Shown here: positions 35,223 to 45,015 of the stretch, one piece after another | Numbering within the stretch: the first letter of the stretch is position 1 | Layout: every line of letters begins with the position of its first letter | NCBI GenBank assembly: GCA_900540685.1 | Contig: UQGS01000001.1 | Span: 52,193 to 116,192 of the forward strand | DNA length: 64,000 nucleotides | Origin: an uncultured Catenibacterium sp. | Lineage (GTDB): Bacteria; Bacillota_I; Bacilli_A; Erysipelotrichales; Coprobacillaceae | Direction: 5' to 3' | Translations under genes and position numbers: made by a program | Notes under the pieces: generated by a model | The model's database searches: none | Told to the model about the DNA's origin: nothing | Seen by the model: only the letters and a program-made list of their open reading frames with translations

Positions 35223-36309
35223 TATTTGGTACACCTTCTTTCATCATGTTATCGATTCTCTTTCTTAATGCTTCAGGCATTTCTACCTTTGGCGCATTTG
35301 GATGCATTAACCAGCTGGCTACCTTATGAGTTGTAGAACCTTCTACTTTGAACATAGGTGGTTCAATTCTCTTATCGATATTTAATGCATATTTATTACG
35401 TGGTGCAAATGCATCACCTTTGATTTCTCTTGTAACGTTAGGTGGTGAACCAGGAATTGTATATAATTCTGGATCATTAGTATTTAAATCAGGCATTGCT
35501 GATAAAAGACCCCAAGTATATGGATGTAAAGGTCTGTAGAAGATATCATCGATAGAACCTGTTTCTACGATCTTACCTGCATACATAACGTTTACGAAGT
35601 CTGCTACCTTAGCCACTACACCTAAGTCATGTGTGATATAAATAACTGAAATACCTTTTTTCTTCTGTAAGTCCTGAATTAATTCAAGGATCTTAGCCTG
35701 GATAGTTACATCTAGGGCTGTTGTAGGTTCGTCACAGATTAATACATATGGATCACAAGATAAAGCGATTGCGATAACAACACGCTGTCTCATACCACCA
35801 GATAACTGGTGAGGATAGTTCTTCATACGTTTTTCAGCATTTGTGATACCTACTTCTTCAAGAAGCTTAACAGCCTTTTTATATGCGTCTTCTTTAGATG
35901 TTCCATAATGATACATCATTGGTTCCATGATCTGCTTACCAATTGTCATTGTTGGGTCTAGAGAAGTCATTGGATCCTGGAAGACCATCGCAATCTTACG
36001 ACCACGGATTTCCTTCTGGATTTCCTTTTCTGTCATCTTAGTGATATCTACTGTATGTTTTTCATCAGTATCCGGATCATGCCAAGTATAGTCGATTGAA
36101 CCACTTTCAATATTACCATTCTTAGCTAAGATACCCATGATAGCTTTTGTAGTAACTGATTTACCTGAACCAGATTCACCTACAATCGCAATTGTTTCTC
36201 CCTTATAAAGGTCTAAGTTAACACCACGGATGGCATTGACTTTCTTACCTTCAATCTTAAAGGAGATATTTAAGTCTCTGATTTTTAAAATTCTTTCTCT
36301 GTCAGCCAT
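35209..36309 (-). CDS. oppD: Oligopeptide ABC transporter ATPase OppD
   Basis: 366 residues with the same architecture: Walker A GESGSGKSV, signature LSGGMRQRVVIAIAL, Walker B VLICDEPTTALDVT, H loop YITHD, and the oligopeptide/dipeptide C-terminal domain including PGSPPNVTREIKGDAFAPR. One cysteine of the [4Fe-4S]-type CxxxC pattern seen in some OppD tails is not evident here. Start after GGAGATGTAATT; 2 nt after the oppC stop. Confidence 0.94.
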   Translation of the reverse strand: MADRERILKIRDLNISFKIEGKKVNAIRGVNLDLYKGETIAIVGESGSGKSVTTKAIMGILAKNGNIESGSIDYTWHDPDTDEKHTVDITKMTEKEIQKEIRGRKIAMVFQDPMTSLDPTMTIGKQIMEPMMYHYGTSKEDAYKKAVKLLEEVGITNAEKRMKNYPHQLSGGMRQRVVIAIALSCDPYVLICDEPTTALDVTIQAKILELIQDLQKKKGISVIYITHDLGVVAKVADFVNVMYAGKIVETGSIDDIFYRPLHPYTWGLLSAMPDLNTNDPELYTIPGSPPNVTREIKGDAFAPRNKYALNIDKRIEPPMFKVEGSTTHKVASWLMHPNAPKVEMPEALRKRIDNMMKEGVPNNGQE

Positions 36310-36311
36310 AA

Positions 36312-37244
36312 TTACATCTCCTTCATAGTAGGATCAAGTGCATCTCTTAAACCATCACCTAATAAGTTGAATCCTAACATTAATACTGCAAGGATGATAG
36401 CTGGGATAGTCATCTGAGTTGGATATACTGTGAATACTTCGAAACCTGAGTTGATCAAAGTACCAAGTGAAGCCTGAGGTACAGTTAAACCTAAACCAAC
36501 GAATGCTAGATATGCTTCATAGAAGATCGCATTTGGGATAGTCATCATAGACATGATGATTAACTGACCAAAGATGTTTGGTAAGATTTCCTTGAATAAG
36601 ATAAAGATATTGCTTGCACCTAATGTTCTAGAAGCAAGAATGAATTCATCTTCCTTGATTTTTAATACCTGTGCTCTTGTGATACGAGACATAGGAATCC
36701 ATTCAGTGAAGATTAACGCAAGAATAACGGTATATAAAGAAGGCTTTAATACTGTTAAAAGAATAGTTAATACTACTAGTGTTGGGATTGAGTTAATGAT
36801 TTCCTGAATTCTCTGAAGGACAGAGTCAATTAAACCACCAAAGTAACCAGAAATTAAACCATAAGTCATACCAACTACGATATCAATAACTACTGCAACT
36901 AATGCGATAATTAATGAAATACGAGTACCTTGCCATGTTCTTACGAACAAGTCACGGCCATATTTATCAGTACCAAAGAAATGAGTACCATTTGGAAGAA
37001 TATTCGCAATACTTGTATCAATTGCATCATATTTCCAATGAGATAACATTGGTACAAAGATTGCAAGTAATGCAATTACAATAATACAAACTAAACCAAA
37101 GATTGCACCTTTGTTCTGAGTGAAACGGTAAACAACGTCTTTCCAAGCAGGTCTTGCAGGAGCAACTTCATCAATGTTGATATTCTGTTTATCACCGATA
37201 AACTCAAAATCATCTGGCAAAAAATCATACTTCTTGTCATCCAT
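36312..37244 (-). CDS. oppC: Oligopeptide ABC transporter permease OppC
   Basis: 310 residues. A cytoplasmic N-terminus of about 45 residues precedes six membrane helices; the binding-protein-dependent transport signature is in the EFILASRTLGASNIFILFKEILPNI region (EAA loop). GTHFFGTDKYGRDLFVRTWQGTR is a classical OppC/DppC motif. SD AAAGGGGGAC. It starts 1 nt after oppB ends. Confidence 0.94.
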   Translation of the reverse strand: MDDKKYDFLPDDFEFIGDKQNINIDEVAPARPAWKDVVYRFTQNKGAIFGLVCIIVIALLAIFVPMLSHWKYDAIDTSIANILPNGTHFFGTDKYGRDLFVRTWQGTRISLIIALVAVVIDIVVGMTYGLISGYFGGLIDSVLQRIQEIINSIPTLVVLTILLTVLKPSLYTVILALIFTEWIPMSRITRAQVLKIKEDEFILASRTLGASNIFILFKEILPNIFGQLIIMSMMTIPNAIFYEAYLAFVGLGLTVPQASLGTLINSGFEVFTVYPTQMTIPAIILAVLMLGFNLLGDGLRDALDPTMKEM

Positions 37245-37245
37245 C

Positions 37246-38193
37246 TTAGTTGTCCCCCTTTCCTAAACGGATACGTGGATCGATAATACCATAAGATACA
37301 TCGATTACTAACATCATAACGATATACATGAATGCATATAAGAATGAACATGCAACGATGATGTTGTAGTCATTAGCACGAATACTGTTAATTAATAGCT
37401 TACCTAAACCTGGTACAGAACAGATCTGTTCTACTACCATTGTACCAGTCATCAAGTTAACTAGGATTGGACCTAAGATAGTGATTACTGGGATTAAGGC
37501 ATTACGTAATGCATGCTTGAAGATTAATGTCTTACGATCTAAACCTTTAGCCATTGCAAGAGTCATGTATTCACTATTTAAAACAGAAATCATTTCTGTA
37601 CGAGTGAAACGTGCTACGTTGGCAATAACGCTCATAGATAGCGCAACAACTGGCAATATAGATGAGAAGATTGGATTCATATCATCATACATTGTCGGTA
37701 AGATGCGAAGATCATTACTGAACAAGATAACAAGTAATAACGCGAATACGAATGATGGGATAGATACACCTAAGATAGAAATAATAGTTGCGATTGTATC
37801 CCAAATAGTGTTCTTGTTTAATGCAGCAACGATACCAAGTAACATACCTACTAACGTACCTAAGATACATGCAGCGATACCATAAGCAAATGAGATCTTA
37901 GCTGCGTCAAATACTAATTCAGAAACATTCTGATCTTTGTATAAAACATAAGAAACACCGAAGTCGCCTGATAACATATTCTTTAAGTATGTACCATACT
38001 GTACAAGAACTGGCTTATCAAGACCATATTTTGCCATAATGACTTTCTGCTGTTCTGGACTCAACTTTTCTGAGTTGAATGGAGAACCCGGCATACAACG
38101 AGTCATAATGAACAGAACTGTAAGTATAACGAATAGAGTAATTGCTGAAATAAGCAATCTCTTTAAGATATACCTAATCATGGATTTATCCAT
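37246..38193 (-). CDS. oppB: Oligopeptide ABC transporter permease OppB
   Basis: 315 residues from ATG 38193 (SD AAAGGTG); the longer upstream frame runs into the attenuator hairpin. Six helices, N-terminal YILKRLLISAITLFVI and the conserved loop RCMPGSPF; EAA-type loop MTLAMAKGLDRKTLIFKHALRNALIP. First gene after the oppA-oppB hairpin. Confidence 0.94.
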   Translation of the reverse strand: MDKSMIRYILKRLLISAITLFVILTVLFIMTRCMPGSPFNSEKLSPEQQKVIMAKYGLDKPVLVQYGTYLKNMLSGDFGVSYVLYKDQNVSELVFDAAKISFAYGIAACILGTLVGMLLGIVAALNKNTIWDTIATIISILGVSIPSFVFALLLVILFSNDLRILPTMYDDMNPIFSSILPVVALSMSVIANVARFTRTEMISVLNSEYMTLAMAKGLDRKTLIFKHALRNALIPVITILGPILVNLMTGTMVVEQICSVPGLGKLLINSIRANDYNIIVACSFLYAFMYIVMMLVIDVSYGIIDPRIRLGKGDN

Positions 38194-38223
38194 ATAAATA
38201 TCACACCTTTCATTTAAAAAAGA

Positions 38224-38257
38224 AGAACACATTATAGCAAGAGCTATAATGTGTTTA
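38224..38257 (-). terminator. Attenuator between oppA and oppB
   Basis: AACACATTATAGC (38226-38238) pairs perfectly with GCTATAATGTGTT (38243-38255) around a 4-nt loop; on the minus strand TCTTCTTTTTT follows. Being internal to the operon, it should allow partial read-through and keep the permease level below that of the binding protein. Confidence 0.8.
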
Positions 38258-38280
38258 TTCTCACTATGTTCTGTTTATTC

Positions 38281-39891
38281 TTATTTGATAGTTACGTATT
38301 TGAATGTATAAGGAACACCAACTGCTGAATGAACAAGTCCTTTTACATTCTTAGCCTTTAATGCTGCAGCACCCTTTTCGAATACTGGAATATAAGCTAA
38401 ATCATCAAGTGCAGTCTTTTCTACCTGAGTCATTAAGTCCCAACGTTTATTTAAGTCTGATTCAGCCTGAACCTGTTTCATTAATGAATCAACTTTAGCA
38501 TTGCTGTACTTACCATAGTTATTCTGGTTACCAGTTAAGAATAAGTTTAAGTAAGTTGTTGGATCAGCATAGTCTGGACCCCAACGAGTACATGCAATCT
38601 GATAGTTACCATTTGCCTGTCTGTTGTAAATTCTGTCTTTCTTTACAGTTGCAACCATGTTTACTTTTAAGCCTTTTAACTTAGAGAATGAACCCTGTAA
38701 GTATTCAGCCATAGTATCCATTGGTGATTCATCAGTACCATATAATAAATCAACTGTGATTGTATCAGTACCTAATTCTTTCTTAGCTGCATCTAAGTAT
38801 TCCTGAGCTTTCTTAACATCGTAACCTACAAGATCACCTGCAGTATCACGGAAGTCTTTACCAGCTGGGCTCTTAGATAACTGTGATGGAACAAAACCAG
38901 TAGCAGCTTTAGAACCATCCTTTAAGACGTTTTCACATAAGTCTTTTCTGTTAATTGCATAAGATAATGCTTCTCTTACGTTCTTATCAGCAATTGTCTT
39001 ATTGTTGAAGTTTAAGCTTAAGTAGAATAAGAAACCTTCATTGAATGTTGTGAAAGTATCTTTACCTTTATACTTATCTACTAATGTAGAGTTGATTGTT
39101 GCATAGTCAACTTTACCATTGTCAAAGTTCTGTGCAGCAGTCTTAGGATCCTGTACTAGGAACATTTCAAGGTTCTTAGTCTTAACTGCTTTTGCATCAT
39201 AGTACTTATCGTTCTTAGTGAATGTTGCTTTATTACCTTTGATCCACTTAGTCATTGTATAAGCACCATTAGATAATGTGTATTCTGGTTTAGTACCATA
39301 GTTCTTACCACATTTTTCAACGAACTTTTCGTTTTGTGGGAAGTAGCATGGGAAAGCCATTAAATCTGTGAAATATGGAACCTTGTTGTTTAATTCAACA
39401 ACTAAAGTCTTATCATCAGTTGCTTTAACACCTAAAGTGTTCATCTGTTCATCTGTTGCCTTTGGGCCTAGATCAATCAACTGACTCGCATTCTTAACTG
39501 ATGCACCATCATCACCTAACATGTAAGCATAGTTACCTGCATTCTTAATAATTCTCTTCCAAGAATAAACGAAATCGTTGGCAGTGACTTTATCACCATT
39601 TGACCACTTAGCATCTTTTAAGTGGAAAGTGTAAGTCTTACCATCAGCACTTACATCCCAGCTCTTAGCTAATGCTGGAACTGTCTTGCCTTTGTCATTT
39701 ACTGCTGTTAAGCCGTCTGTGATTGCGTGGATTGCGTTGTATGACATACCATCATCAACTACTGTAGAATCCATACCCTGGATATCTAATTCACTTGCAA
39801 ATCTGAAAGTATCTGTATCAGTTTTGCTTCCACATCCAGCAAGTAATGCTGCTGCCATACTTGCAGCAACTAAAACCTTTACTGTCTTCAT
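38281..39891 (-). CDS. oppA: Oligopeptide-binding lipoprotein OppA
   Basis: 536 residues from ATG 39891, which has GGAGGGG upstream; the longer frame lies in the promoter region. Lipobox LLAGC at about residue 20, mature protein CGSKTDTDTF. SBP family 5 features: AKSWDVSADGKTYTFHLKDA near the N-terminus, VREALSYAINRKDLCE, and CTRWGPDYADPTTYLNLF. It captures peptides at the cell surface for OppBCDF. Confidence 0.93.
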   Translation of the reverse strand: MKTVKVLVAASMAAALLAGCGSKTDTDTFRFASELDIQGMDSTVVDDGMSYNAIHAITDGLTAVNDKGKTVPALAKSWDVSADGKTYTFHLKDAKWSNGDKVTANDFVYSWKRIIKNAGNYAYMLGDDGASVKNASQLIDLGPKATDEQMNTLGVKATDDKTLVVELNNKVPYFTDLMAFPCYFPQNEKFVEKCGKNYGTKPEYTLSNGAYTMTKWIKGNKATFTKNDKYYDAKAVKTKNLEMFLVQDPKTAAQNFDNGKVDYATINSTLVDKYKGKDTFTTFNEGFLFYLSLNFNNKTIADKNVREALSYAINRKDLCENVLKDGSKAATGFVPSQLSKSPAGKDFRDTAGDLVGYDVKKAQEYLDAAKKELGTDTITVDLLYGTDESPMDTMAEYLQGSFSKLKGLKVNMVATVKKDRIYNRQANGNYQIACTRWGPDYADPTTYLNLFLTGNQNNYGKYSNAKVDSLMKQVQAESDLNKRWDLMTQVEKTALDDLAYIPVFEKGAAALKAKNVKGLVHSAVGVPYTFKYVTIK

Positions 39892-39951
39892 AAAATTTTC
39901 CCCTCCATAATGGATATAATTATATGATAGCATCCAACTATCATGAGTCAC

Positions 39952-39980
39952 ATCTTACACTCTTTGTGTATACATGTCAA
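39952..39980 (-). promoter_or_regulatory. opp operon promoter
   Basis: On the minus strand TTGACA (39980-39975), 17 nt, TAAGAT (39957-39952). It lies about 60 nt upstream of the oppA start. The perfect -35 suggests strong expression. Confidence 0.7.
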
Positions 39981-40111
39981 TATTCATTAGCATAAATCTT
40001 TGTGCATTTCATTAATCTCATTTGCTAATTTGTCTTTTCCACAAATTGACCATTTTTTATATTATTTGCACTTAATTTTTTATCATAAAGAGAAAAAACA
40101 AGCATATAAAA

Positions 40112-40132
40112 AAGGCACCAATCAGGTGCCTC
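40112..40132 (-). terminator. trxA terminator
   Basis: GGCACC (40114-40119) and GGTGCC (40125-40130) form a stem with an AATCA loop, followed on the minus strand by TTTTTTAT. Confidence 0.8.
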
Positions 40133-40441
40133 TTAGTCCATAAATGGAGTGATTTTATCAAGAATTGCGTCTTTATTCGCAAAACCAATGATCTGTGTAA
40201 CAGCCTTTCCATCTTTAAAGAAAATCATGTTTGGAATAGACTGAACACCGTATTTAGATGCTAAATCAAGTTCATTGTCTACGTTTACCTTAACAACTGT
40301 TAACTGATCGTTTTCTGCATCTAATTCTTCTAATACTGGGCCAACCATCTTACAAGGGCCACACCAGTCTGCATAAAAGTCTACTAATACATACTTATTA
40401 TTTAATGCTTCATTAAAACCGTTCTGATCTACAATTTTCAT
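40133..40441 (-). CDS. trxA: Thioredoxin
   Basis: 102 residues from ATG 40441; the GTG nine bases upstream is part of the GAGGTG ribosome site. The active site WCGPCK (about 27-32) sits in DFYADWCGPCKMVGPVLEEL, and the cis-Pro is in QSIPNMIFFKDG. A protein disulfide reductant; its reductase is not in the window. Monocistronic with its own terminator. Confidence 0.96.
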   Translation of the reverse strand: MKIVDQNGFNEALNNKYVLVDFYADWCGPCKMVGPVLEELDAENDQLTVVKVNVDNELDLASKYGVQSIPNMIFFKDGKAVTQIIGFANKDAILDKITPFMD

Positions 40442-40489
40442 ATTCTTCACCTCACCTATATTTAAACAGATTGAAGAATATTCCGCAAC

Positions 40490-41284
40490 TTATTTGCTTA
40501 GATGAATATCATAGGTCGTATAGGCAAGTTCTATACCTGCTTCATTGAAACGCTTATTCATATTTTCAAGTAAACTACATCTAAGTATTTCATAGTTTTC
40601 TGTAGCCGCCCATACTCTAAGTGTAAAGCTTAATGCACTATCCTTATATTCTGTCATATTCACAAATGGTGGAATATCATGGAGACAATAAGGATTAGAT
40701 AAGGCTTCATCCATGATCACCTTCTTAACTAATTCTACATCACTATCCATCACAACATCGAAGTTTAAATCTACACGACGCATTTCTTCACTTGAATAGT
40801 TGACTAGTGTTGAGTGTGCTAATTGTGAATTAGGAATCACAATCTTCTTATTATCTAAAGTAAGTAGATTAGTATAAAGTAAAGAAATTTCCTGGATTCT
40901 TCCTGTTACACCTACTACTTCAATAAGGTCTCCTTTAGAAAAAGGTTTCGCAAGTAAGATGATGATCCCATCAAAGAAGCTGGCTAATGAATCTTTAATT
41001 GCTAAGGCAAAGGCAGCAGATGCTGCAGTAAAGATAGCAAGAATAGAACTAGTATTAATACCAAGCTGTGATAGAGCCATAATCGCAATTATTACAATAA
41101 AAACTGTCTTGATGATTGTCTTAAAGAAGTTTAAAACAATTTCATCCTGGGATGACTTCTCAATGAACTTGGTAAATAATTTATCAAAAATCTTATATAC
41201 AATATATCCAATAACTATAATGATAAGGGCTTGAAGAGCTTTCTCTCCCATGCCATAAAGTGTTTCTAAGTATTTTTTCACCAT
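40490..41284 (-). CDS. mscS: Small-conductance mechanosensitive channel, MscS family
   Basis: 264 residues from ATG 41284 (SD AAAGGA). Three membrane helices (about 15-35, 55-80, 85-110), the pore helix with ASAAFALAIKDSLASFFDG, then the beta domain with GDLIEVVGVTGRIQEISLLYTNLLTLDNKKIVIPNSQL and an alpha-beta C-terminal domain. It releases solutes on hypo-osmotic shock. Size and motifs are those of the minimal MscS type. Confidence 0.92.
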   Translation of the reverse strand: MVKKYLETLYGMGEKALQALIIIVIGYIVYKIFDKLFTKFIEKSSQDEIVLNFFKTIIKTVFIVIIAIMALSQLGINTSSILAIFTAASAAFALAIKDSLASFFDGIIILLAKPFSKGDLIEVVGVTGRIQEISLLYTNLLTLDNKKIVIPNSQLAHSTLVNYSSEEMRRVDLNFDVVMDSDVELVKKVIMDEALSNPYCLHDIPPFVNMTEYKDSALSFTLRVWAATENYEILRCSLLENMNKRFNEAGIELAYTTYDIHLSK

Positions 41285-41400
41285 TTTTGTAAATCCTTTC
41301 ATGTACATTTAAAGTAATTCGTCTAACTTGATTAGTCAAGAAAATGTTGATTTATTCCTCAAAATTGTTAAAATTGAGTTTGACTGAAGGAGGTCCTTGT

Positions 41401-42261
41401 ATGAAAATTGCAATCATGACAGATAGTAACTCTGGCATTACACAAGCTGAAGCAAAAGAATTAGGTATCTATTGTATTCCTATGCCTTTTACTATAGATG
41501 GAAAAGAATTTGAAGAAGATATCAATTTAACACAAGAACATTTCTATGAAAAACTAATGGGTGGTGCAGAAGTATTCACTTCACAGCCTACTATTGGTCT
41601 TATCGCAAAGAAATGGGATGAAATATTAAAGACACACGATGCTATTATTCATATTCCTATGAGCAGTGGTTTATCAGGAAGCTGTCAGACAGCGATGATG
41701 ATGGCAGATGAAGATCAGTATAAGGGAAAAGTATTTGTAGTAGATTCTCAAAGAATCTCTGTTACACAAAAAGCTGATGTTCTAGATGCAATCGCTATGG
41801 TGAATAAAGGATATAGCGCTAAAGAGATTTATGATTATTTAATGACAAATAAGATGAATGCGACTATCTATATTACTGTAGATACTCTTGAGTATTTAAA
41901 GAAGGGTGGACGTTTATCTCCTGCCGCTGCAACTCTTGGTGGTTTATTAAAGATCAAGCCTATTCTAGCTCTTCAGGGTGAAAAGCTAGATAAGTATGGT
42001 ACTTCACGTACTATGAAGAAAGCCCGTAAGATTATGATTGATCAGGTTAAACAGGATATTCTTGATCGTGGCTGGGGTGATGATTATGAAGTATGCTGTG
42101 TTTATACTTATGATAAAGAGGCTGCTTTAGATTATCTAGAACAGATCAAGGAAGCATTTCCTGATAAAGAAGTCATCTTTGACCGTTTATCATTAAGTGT
42201 TTCTTGTCATATTGGTCCTGGTGCACTTGCACTAGCAGCTTACAAGAAAGGTTCTTATTAA
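41401..42261 (+). CDS. DegV family fatty-acid-binding protein (second copy)
   Basis: 286 residues from ATG 41401 with GGAGGTCCTTGT; the in-frame upstream extension has no SD. MTDSNSGIT at the N-terminus, TSQPTIGL (lipid-carboxylate contact), LEYLKKGGRLSPAAATLGGLLKIKPIL, and C-terminal SCHIGPGALALA. It has the same length as the DegV at 333-1193 but is clearly diverged, so it probably binds another acyl chain for the FakA pathway. Confidence 0.93.
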   Translation: MKIAIMTDSNSGITQAEAKELGIYCIPMPFTIDGKEFEEDINLTQEHFYEKLMGGAEVFTSQPTIGLIAKKWDEILKTHDAIIHIPMSSGLSGSCQTAMMMADEDQYKGKVFVVDSQRISVTQKADVLDAIAMVNKGYSAKEIYDYLMTNKMNATIYITVDTLEYLKKGGRLSPAAATLGGLLKIKPILALQGEKLDKYGTSRTMKKARKIMIDQVKQDILDRGWGDDYEVCCVYTYDKEAALDYLEQIKEAFPDKEVIFDRLSLSVSCHIGPGALALAAYKKGSY

Positions 42262-42287
42262 GATGTTCGTCAGAACATCTTTTTTTA
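42261..42287 (+). terminator. Terminator after second degV
   Basis: AGATGTTC (42261-42268) and GAACATCT (42273-42280), GTCA loop, followed by TTTTTT. Confidence 0.8.
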
Positions 42288-42389
42288 ATTTTTGCTTGTA
42301 TTCCCTTACAGCGTTGATTATTCACTTTTTTTATATTATTATTTTAATGAATGATTTTACATTTTTGAGAAAGAGGTGGATAGTAAGTT

Positions 42390-44135
42390 ATGTCAGTCAA
42401 TAATACTGAAAAGAAAAAGACATTCAAGCCTCACCGTTCTAAAAGAAGATTCCCTTCTACGCATCATAATGTTAAAACACAGGGAACAAAGATATTCGCA
42501 TTAGGCGGTTTAAATGAGGTAGGTAAGAATACTTACTGTATTGAATGCAATGATGAAATGATTATTATTGATGCAGGTGTTAAGTTTGCATCTGAAGGTC
42601 TTCCTGGGATTGATTATGTTATTCCAGATTATACTTATTTAAGAAAGAATAATAAAAAGATCAAGGGATTATTTATTACACATGGTCATGAAGACCATAT
42701 TGGGGGTATTCCTTTCTTATTAAGACTTGTGAATATACCATTTATTTATGCTTCTCCATTGGCTTGTGCCATGATTAGAAGAAAACTAGAGGAACATCAT
42801 CTTACACATGTGACTAAGATGGTTCCTATTACACATGAAAGTTCTATTAAGACTAAATATTTTAATATTGGTTTCTTTAATACTAACCATTCTATTCCTG
42901 AATCTATGGGGATTATTGTGAATACACCTGATGGGCGTATTGTAGAAACAGGTGACTTTAAGTTTGACTTATCTCCTGTAGCTAATCCTGCAGATTATCA
43001 GATTATGAGTTTCTTAGGTGAAACAGGTGTTGATTTATTAATGAGTGATAGTACTAACGCAGAAGTACCTACATTCTCTATTAGTGAAAAGACAGTTGCA
43101 GGACAGGTACAGGAAGAATTCAGAAAGACTGAAGGACGTATTATTGTTGCCACATTCGCATCTAATATACATAGAGTACAGCAGATTGTAGAAGCAGCAG
43201 TTAAGTTTAATCGTAAGATTCTTGTATATGGTCGTTCAATGGTAAACAATATTGATGTTGCGAGAAAGATGGGTTATATCAAATGTCCTGATCGTTTCTT
43301 TATTAAGAATGATGAAGCAAGACATCTTCCTGATAATGAAATCTTAATTCTATGTACTGGATCTCAAGGTGAAGCATTAGCTGCTTTAAATAGAATTGCG
43401 AATGGTACACATCGTCAGGTTAAGATTAAACCAGGTGATACTGTATTATTCTCATCTAACCCTATTCCAGGTAACCAGTCTTCTGTATCACGTTTAATTA
43501 ACAAGTTATATCGTTCTGGTGCAAGAGTTCTTGAAAACTCTATGATCAGTAACCTTCATACTTCTGGACATGCTTCTCAGGAAGAACAGAAGTTAATGAT
43601 GTTACTCACTAAACCTAAATACTTCTTCCCAGTTCATGGTGAACATAAGATGCTTTGTATTCATAAGAAGTTATATGAAGAAGTGGGTGGAAATCCTGAT
43701 CATGCATTTGTATTAAGTAATGGTGATTGCTTATGTTTAAAGGATCATGAGATATTCCAGACAAGAAGCGTACATGCTGATGATATTTATGTAGATGGTA
43801 ATGATTTAACTGGTTTGTCTACAGCGGTATTACATGACCGTCAGATTTTAAGTGAAGATGGTATGGTCGCTGTTCTTATTAGTATGGATTCACATGCTGG
43901 TATCTTACTTCATAAGCCAGTGATTATGAGCCGTGGATTTGTATATATGAAAGATAGTAAACCTATGATCTATGGAGCTGAAATGGCTGTAGATCGTAAG
44001 CTACGTGCTTTATTACAGGAAAAGACAACATTTGGTGAAATTAAGAATACAATCAGAGAAACATTGACTACTTATTTCTATACTAAGACAAAGAGAAGAC
44101 CGATGATTATTCCTGTCATCATGAATAAGAAATAA
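42390..44135 (+). CDS. rnj: Ribonuclease J
   Basis: 581 residues. Metallo-beta-lactamase/beta-CASP RNase with the zinc motif HGHEDHIGG (about 92-100), the beta-CASP segments (VATFASNIHRVQQI, LCTGSQGEALAAL, SSNPIPGNQ), motif C VHGEHKM, and a C-terminal RNase J domain ending TKRRPMIIPVIM. A basic N-terminal extension (KKKTFKPHRSKRRFP) precedes the core. It acts as 5'-3' exonuclease and endonuclease in mRNA decay. SD AAAGAGGTGGATAGTA. Confidence 0.95.
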   Translation: MSVNNTEKKKTFKPHRSKRRFPSTHHNVKTQGTKIFALGGLNEVGKNTYCIECNDEMIIIDAGVKFASEGLPGIDYVIPDYTYLRKNNKKIKGLFITHGHEDHIGGIPFLLRLVNIPFIYASPLACAMIRRKLEEHHLTHVTKMVPITHESSIKTKYFNIGFFNTNHSIPESMGIIVNTPDGRIVETGDFKFDLSPVANPADYQIMSFLGETGVDLLMSDSTNAEVPTFSISEKTVAGQVQEEFRKTEGRIIVATFASNIHRVQQIVEAAVKFNRKILVYGRSMVNNIDVARKMGYIKCPDRFFIKNDEARHLPDNEILILCTGSQGEALAALNRIANGTHRQVKIKPGDTVLFSSNPIPGNQSSVSRLINKLYRSGARVLENSMISNLHTSGHASQEEQKLMMLLTKPKYFFPVHGEHKMLCIHKKLYEEVGGNPDHAFVLSNGDCLCLKDHEIFQTRSVHADDIYVDGNDLTGLSTAVLHDRQILSEDGMVAVLISMDSHAGILLHKPVIMSRGFVYMKDSKPMIYGAEMAVDRKLRALLQEKTTFGEIKNTIRETLTTYFYTKTKRRPMIIPVIMNKK

Positions 44136-44932
44136 TGAAGAAAAAGAGAATTATTCGTACTGGTATTCTTGCAGTTTTTGTTTTCGCATTGGTGTTGTTT
44201 GGTGGTTATACATGTTTGTTTTCTAGAACACATTATTCTTTCACAAGAATGAATTATAGTAATGGATTATTACCTGAAGGTTTTAAGAATTTTAAGATAG
44301 TTGATTTATCTGATGTACATATTAATACATCTAAAGATATTGATCGTCTTGAACAGATTGTAGATGAAATAGAAGACCAGAACTATGATATGGTTGTGTT
44401 TACTGGTGATCTATATGAAGGTAAACCTATTGAAGATGCAAGAGTACAGAAGATCTTAAAGAAGCTTCAGCCAGGTTATGGTAAGTTTGCGGTATTAGGT
44501 GATGAAGATCATGCCCATGCAGATGAAGTGACTAATATCTTAAACGAAGGTGGATTTGAAGTATTAAACAATAGTGCTCGTACGATTCATTATCGTAATA
44601 GTTCTTTTACCCTTTATGGACAGGCCATAAATAGTCAGGAAGAAGTTCCTGCGTCTGATGGATTTGTCCTTACCTTAAGTCATTATCCTGATAGTTTTAC
44701 TCAAAATAAAGGACGTACGCATTTACAATTATCTGGACATAGTAATGGTGGAACAATCTGGTTCCCTGGTATTGGTCCACTTGTAAAGTGTAAGAACGCC
44801 ATTACGTATAATCATGGAAGTTATGCAGAAAGTGGTTCTGAACTTATTGTAAGTAATGGTGTTGCACCACGTAAGAACTATCATTTCAAAGTATTCTGTG
44901 AAAATGAAATCATTATGATTACATTCGAGTAG
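44135..44932 (+). CDS. Membrane-anchored metallophosphoesterase, altered motifs
   Basis: 265 residues starting on the RNase J stop (TAATG). One N-terminal helix (about 7-27) followed by a calcineurin-like fold: DLSDVHIN (D-x-H), VVFTGDLYEG, then AVLGDEDHAHADE in place of GNHD, and LSGHSNGGT in place of the usual GHTHGG. Thus one metal or phosphate ligand in each of two motifs is changed. Close to the YkuE/YaeI type group, some of which act on UDP-diacylglucosamine, but function here is uncertain and it may be catalytically weak. Confidence 0.75.
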   Translation: MKKKRIIRTGILAVFVFALVLFGGYTCLFSRTHYSFTRMNYSNGLLPEGFKNFKIVDLSDVHINTSKDIDRLEQIVDEIEDQNYDMVVFTGDLYEGKPIEDARVQKILKKLQPGYGKFAVLGDEDHAHADEVTNILNEGGFEVLNNSARTIHYRNSSFTLYGQAINSQEEVPASDGFVLTLSHYPDSFTQNKGRTHLQLSGHSNGGTIWFPGIGPLVKCKNAITYNHGSYAESGSELIVSNGVAPRKNYHFKVFCENEIIMITFE

Positions 44933-44956
44933 GGATTTTTACCCCTACTCTTTCTT
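44928..44956 (+). terminator. Terminator after the metallophosphoesterase
   Basis: AGTAGGG (44928-44934) pairs with CCCTACT (44943-44949) and a T-rich tail follows. Confidence 0.7.
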
Positions 44957-45015
44957 TTACTTTCATATAACGAGTAAGATTGGTAAAATAGAGATAGGGA
45001 AATGAGGTGATTCCC

